A stretch of DNA of 7,779 nt, taken from Candidatus Tectimicrobiota bacterium. GTDB lineage: Bacteria > JACPSX01. The notes beneath the pieces are model-generated. The model was not told the origin of the DNA. It saw nothing but the letters and a program-made list of their open reading frames with translations, and did not search any database. Both the position numbers and the translations under genes were made by a program. Positions 6,329 through 7,779 of the stretch are shown here, piece after piece (the stretch's first letter is position 1; the number at the start of each line of letters is the position of its first letter). The stretch is from assembly GCA_016193065.1 (NCBI GenBank), contig JACPSX010000122.1, positions 1-7,779 of the forward strand, given 5' to 3'.

Positions 6329-6443
6329 GAAGTACTTAAAGCGATCCCGGCGTTTCTTATTGATTTTCCGTGGGTCAGGCGGGCTGGGTGGGGCGGGAAA
6401 TCCTACGCAGCGGAGGGTAATTTGCCCGCTCGGGGGACTCTCG

Positions 6444-6854
6444 TCAAACCTTCTTGAGGGCGTCGATCATTTTCTTGGCCTTGTCCAGGTGCACGGCGAC
6501 TGTGGACAGGTGCTTTGAGGTGCGCTCGACCCTCTTCACCAGCGATTCGATCAGCAGGCGTACACCGCGGGGCAGATTCGCGAATTTCTCGTCGAAGGTG
6601 GTGTAGTCAATTACTCCGACGACGAGGTCGTCTATGGCGGTGACGGTGGCGGAACGCAGGCCCTTGGAGATCAGTCCCATCTCCCCGAATATCTCCCCTT
6701 CGGAAAGTTGTTCTATGATCACGCGCTTGCCGTCGAGCTGCCTGGACACCTCCACCTTCCCCGAGAGAACCATATAGGCGGCGTCGCTGACGGAGCCTTC
6801 CCTGAGGATCACGTCCCCCTTCTTGAATTTTTCCTCGTGATGGATTCCCTCCAT
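6444..6854 (-). CDS. Stand-alone cyclic nucleotide-binding domain protein (CRP/PKA-R type)
   Basis: This 136-aa protein is a single cNMP-binding beta-barrel with a helical C-terminus. The barrel occupies about 6-92. It includes FKKGDVILREGSVSDAAYMVLSG (10-32), a standard entry, and the phosphate-binding cassette GEIFGEMGLISKGLRSATV (53-71). Glu58 and Arg67 stand where family members hold the ribose and cyclic phosphate. Residues 97-136 are predicted helical and charged (LIESLVKRVERTSKHL onward), and no helix-turn-helix follows, so it is not a CRP-type transcription factor. It may act by protein-protein contact, and c-di-GMP, cAMP or cGMP could be the ligand. A GGGGAG ribosome-binding site lies 7 nt before the ATG. 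It is preceded by a sigma-54 promoter and followed after 206 bp by motA, which makes motility a possible but unproven context. Confidence 0.9.
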   Translation of the reverse strand: MEGIHHEEKFKKGDVILREGSVSDAAYMVLSGKVEVSRQLDGKRVIIEQLSEGEIFGEMGLISKGLRSATVTAIDDLVVGVIDYTTFDEKFANLPRGVRLLIESLVKRVERTSKHLSTVAVHLDKAKKMIDALKKV

Positions 6855-6916
6855 GTTAGCTCTCCCCGTCTGTTGCCGGTTCTCGCCTCGGAGGACAAGC
6901 AGTCGTCCGATTGTAA

Positions 6917-6932
6917 TGCAACAGGTGTGCCA
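6917..6932 (-). promoter_or_regulatory. Sigma-54 (RpoN) -24/-12 promoter of the cNMP-binding gene
   Basis: The minus strand reads TGGCACACCTGTTGCA, a complete match to the RpoN consensus TGGCAC-N5-TTGCW, with the invariant GG (6930-6931) and GC (6918-6919) exactly 10 bp apart. Transcription would start near 6906, about 50 nt before the ATG at 6854. Such promoters need an AAA+ activator bound upstream, so the gene is probably induced by a specific signal or in a developmental or motility programme. The site lies in the 208-bp gap between the cNMP gene and the terminator of the preceding operon, on the correct strand. Confidence 0.75.
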
Positions 6933-6936
6933 CCTG
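6922..6936. promoter_or_regulatory. Palindrome overlapping the -24 element
   Basis: CAGGTG (6922-6927) and CACCTG (6931-6936) are perfect inverted repeats three bases apart, covering the -24 element of the sigma-54 promoter. It could be an operator at which a dimeric protein competes with RNA polymerase. Part of the symmetry is forced by the promoter bases, so chance is a real alternative. Confidence 0.3.
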
Positions 6937-7000
6937 GATTCTCATCGGCTCGGAAAGAAGATCCTTGAGTTGTGGGGGGTTGGGGGAAAGGCACACGGAG

Positions 7001-7023
7001 AAAAAAGCGTCCGGAATCCGGAC
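7001..7023 (-). terminator. Intrinsic terminator after the small helical-protein gene
   Basis: On the minus strand GTCCGG and CCGGAC (within 7009-7023) form a 6-bp GC-rich stem around a three-base loop, followed after two bases by TTTTTT (7001-7006). It lies 39 bp after the stop of the preceding gene and just upstream of the sigma-54 promoter, separating two transcription units. Confidence 0.75.
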
Positions 7024-7062
7024 AGGGACACATGGGTCGCAAATTGAGACTGTGAAGAGATC

Positions 7063-7383
7063 TTAAGGATTGGGCTGGCGGATCGCCAGGATCTGGCGCT
7101 CTCTCTCCTCAATGAGGGAGTGCTTCTCCTTTTCAAATTGCGCCTTCAGAGCGGCGATAGCCCCCATTGCTTCTCCGGGCGATCCCTGGAGCAGGATCTG
7201 CTTGATCTTGGCTTCCAGCATGACCTCTTTTTCAGCAATCTTGGCCTTGTATTCCCTTTCGATCTCCGCGACCCTCTCCTTTTGTTCCGCAGTCAAGGGA
7301 GTATAGTGTTCCTTCTCTTCCTGGTGGAGTTTCTCCGTCCTTTCCATGGCCAGGTCTCGGGCGCTCTTCAAGCCTTCGTTCAT
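7063..7383 (-). CDS. Small charged helical protein of unknown function
   Basis: I do not recognise a named family. The 106-aa product is almost entirely charged and helical. A first coiled-coil-like segment (about 30-66, TAEQKERVAEIEREYKAKIA) is rich in Glu/Lys with heptad-like hydrophobics. A Gly-Ser-Pro-Gly turn (67-70) follows, then a second helix (about 72-101). There is no signal peptide, membrane segment or metal motif. A helical hairpin of this kind often mediates oligomerisation or partner binding. The start is well supported by GGGAGGAC about 8 nt upstream. It follows the LLM-class oxidoreductase gene by 36 bp, so the two are probably co-transcribed, and an intrinsic terminator closes the unit. 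Confidence 0.75.
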   Translation of the reverse strand: MNEGLKSARDLAMERTEKLHQEEKEHYTPLTAEQKERVAEIEREYKAKIAEKEVMLEAKIKQILLQGSPGEAMGAIAALKAQFEKEKHSLIEERERQILAIRQPNP

Positions 7384-7419
7384 GATGTAGTCCTCCCGGT
7401 TCTCAGGGGAATTCCTTCC

Positions 7420-7779
7420 CTAATCGACAGCGGGGAGAATTTCCCGGGCAAAAAAGCGCATCTGCTCCGCCGGTTTGGGGGATGCAAAGCGCAGCACCAG
7501 GGAACGCGCTCCCTGCCGGATGAACTCTCGAAGCCAGTCCCTGCATTCCGCCGGCGCCCCGGCACAACACCCCTGCATCTGGGACATCACCGTGTAAGGG
7601 ACCCCGTAGTAAGCCTCCATGTAGGCTTCCATTTCCCGGCGAGCCTGGTTGCGGTCGGCGTGAGCCGTGAGGGTCACGTACAGAGCCGGGGTCAAGGTCT
7701 CAGGAGGGCGCCCGGCTTCGGCGACCAGAGCTTGAATTTTGGTCCAGCCTTCGGCGAAGACTTGGGGAGTTGGACTGAT
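7420..7779 (-). CDS. LLM-class (luciferase-like) flavin/F420-dependent oxidoreductase, C-terminal part
   Basis: The frame is open from the window edge to the stop at 7420, showing the last 119 residues; the start lies outside. The visible part matches the C-terminal half of luciferase-like (bacterial luciferase / F420-dependent) TIM-barrel oxidoreductases. A helix with AEGWTKIQALVAEAGRPPETL at its start is followed by the strand LTPALYVTLTAHAD. Next come a YMEAYYGVPY helix region, GAPAECRDWLREFIRQGARSLVLRF (the typical late barrel helix and strand), and the ending EQMRFFAREILPAVD. Members transfer hydride between FMN or F420 and diverse substrates; the cofactor-binding N-terminal part is not visible, so cofactor and substrate are undetermined. 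A short QGCCAGAP segment has adjacent cysteines. Confidence 0.85.
   Translation of the reverse strand: MSPTPQVFAEGWTKIQALVAEAGRPPETLTPALYVTLTAHADRNQARREMEAYMEAYYGVPYTVMSQMQGCCAGAPAECRDWLREFIRQGARSLVLRFASPKPAEQMRFFAREILPAVD

Noticed and set aside
6240-6427. AATTTGCCC direct repeat at 6240-6248 and 6419-6427, flanking the motA leader
   Set aside because: Nine bases with no further similarity around them; it may be chance and no element lies between the copies.
7009-7023. The GTCCGGAATCCGGAC palindrome as an activator-binding site for the sigma-54 promoter
   Set aside because: The adjoining T-run on the minus strand and its position after a stop codon make an intrinsic terminator the simpler reading.
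1-7779. tRNA, rRNA, CRISPR arrays, complete insertion sequences, phage or defence genes
   Set aside because: No cloverleaf-like, repeat-spacer, transposase or defence-protein signature was seen on either strand.

Overview
The window is a GC-rich bacterial chromosomal segment. Every gene I can support lies on the minus strand, so transcription runs from high to low coordinates. No gene fixes the taxon. An H+/Na+ stator pair (motA-motB), a sigma-54 promoter, a luciferase-like (LLM-class) oxidoreductase and a C/G-rich palindromic repeat at the left edge would fit a Desulfobacterota-like ('deltaproteobacterial') or NC10-like genome. That assignment is inference only. There are no RNA genes, CRISPR arrays, complete insertion sequences or phage genes.

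Layout in the direction of transcription (right to left). (1) 7779-7063: the C-terminal end of an LLM-class flavin/F420-type oxidoreductase that begins outside the window, then a small, highly charged helical protein of unknown function. A convincing intrinsic terminator follows at 7001-7023. (2) 6932-6444: a perfect-consensus sigma-54 (-24/-12) promoter upstream of a stand-alone cyclic-nucleotide-binding-domain protein with no DNA-binding domain. (3) 6237-3751: motA, motB and a short-chain dehydrogenase/reductase, closely spaced (13 and 62 bp). A 206-bp gap before motA holds a weak sigma-28-like match. (4) 3750-3416: a gap with a GC-rich hairpin, a doubtful and possibly frameshifted small ORF, and a good sigma-70-type promoter (TTGCTG, 17 bp, TATAAT). 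(5) 3415-149: four genes that probably form one operon from that promoter. They encode an exported metallo-beta-lactamase-fold protein with an altered metal motif, a class I SAM methyltransferase, a family 4 (Fe-S) uracil-DNA glycosylase that overlaps the methyltransferase by ATGA, and a PlsC-type acyltransferase with an unusual C-terminal extension. The last 148 bp hold a long C/G-rich hairpin of an interspersed-repeat type.

Working together: MotA and MotB would form the torque-generating stator of a flagellar motor, although no other flagellar gene is visible. The cNMP-binding protein just upstream could be a signalling partner under sigma-54 control, which is a class of regulation often used for motility, but that link is inferred from position alone. 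The four-gene operon mixes envelope/lipid and DNA-repair functions and looks like housekeeping co-transcription rather than one pathway. I see no clear undescribed multi-gene system. The most checkable oddities are the sigma-54 promoter with an embedded palindrome, the MBL protein that lacks two HxHxDH residues, the decayed-looking intergenic ORF, and the repeat-like linker in MotB.
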